Below, piece by piece: positions 38,285 through 38,296 of a DNA stretch of 38,296 nucleotides. The position numbers and the translations under genes are program-made. Position 1 is the stretch's first letter, and every line of letters starts with the position of its first letter. The notes below the pieces were generated by a model that ran no database searches, was not told the origin of the DNA, and was given only the letters and a program-made list of their open reading frames with translations. Origin of the DNA: an uncultured Eubacteriales bacterium (GTDB lineage Bacteria; Bacillota; Clostridia; Christensenellales; Aristaeellaceae); the NCBI GenBank assembly GCA_900542395.1, contig UQNM01000012.1, positions 1 to 38,296 of the forward strand, written 5' to 3'.

Positions 38285-38296
38285 AGTGTGTGTTCC

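Overview
The window looks like a chromosomal segment of an endospore-forming, Gram-positive-type anaerobe of the class Clostridia (Bacillota). Pointers are a complete spoIIA operon (spoIIAA-spoIIAB-sigF), a SpoIID-family amidase, a YlbJ-like sporulation membrane protein, a class I T-box leader, the sepF-ylmH-divIVA division cluster, the IreB-ruvX-DUF1292 cluster and Bacillota-type promoters and ribosome binding sites. Codon use is rich in G and C at third positions, which produces very long antisense shadow frames. The species cannot be named from the sequence. I see no transposase, phage gene, CRISPR array, tRNA or rRNA; this is mostly conserved core genome on the minus strand.

Layout. 1-712: start of gap (GAPDH), running off the left edge. 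934-2649: secreted SpoIID/SH3 protein. 2781-8799: a phenylalanine operon on the minus strand, consisting of promoter, Phe T-box, pheS, pheT, aroE, inorganic pyrophosphatase, a class I glutamine amidotransferase and a strong terminator. 8807-10285: ireB-ruvX-DUF1292, in which RuvX carries its own C-terminal DUF1292-like domain. 10290-12017: AI-2E family permease, a 53-residue protein and a PRC-barrel protein. 12119-13783: rluD-lspA-DUF5665. 13932-19954: one long operon, aroK-Nudix-THUMP-like methyltransferase-HlyD-like-yggS-sepF-ylmH-divIVA.

20056-21634 (plus strand): TPP riboswitch with thiT, then an unknown membrane protein. 21796-24825 (minus): two secreted proteins, one joining a discoidin-like region, a PIG-L deacetylase and a phosphodiester glycosidase, the other DUF6273-like, behind a promoter with an inverted repeat between -35 and -10. 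24964-26897: dolichyl-phosphate-mannose-synthase-like glycosyltransferase and rsmA. 26909-27774: YebC/TACO1. 27887-28729 (plus): YlbJ-like protein, whose end overlaps the end of sigF. 28722-30176 (minus): spoIIA operon. 30306-32663 (plus): class A penicillin-binding protein. 32709-38284 (minus): atpE-atpF-atpH-atpA-atpG-atpD-atpC. The c subunit carries a second carboxylate at the position of the Na+-site glutamine.

How it fits together: most genes serve housekeeping (tRNA charging, aromatic biosynthesis, ATP synthesis, cell division, lipoprotein processing, peptidoglycan synthesis) with sporulation control interleaved. No obviously new multi-gene system is visible. The points most worth checking are the two-carboxylate (probably Na+-coupled) ATP synthase rotor, the RuvX-DUF1292 fusion, aroE and pyrophosphatase under a Phe T-box, the three-part secreted deacetylase/glycosidase, the degenerate THUMP methyltransferase in the division operon, and the terminator-like hairpin directly before the AI-2E permease.
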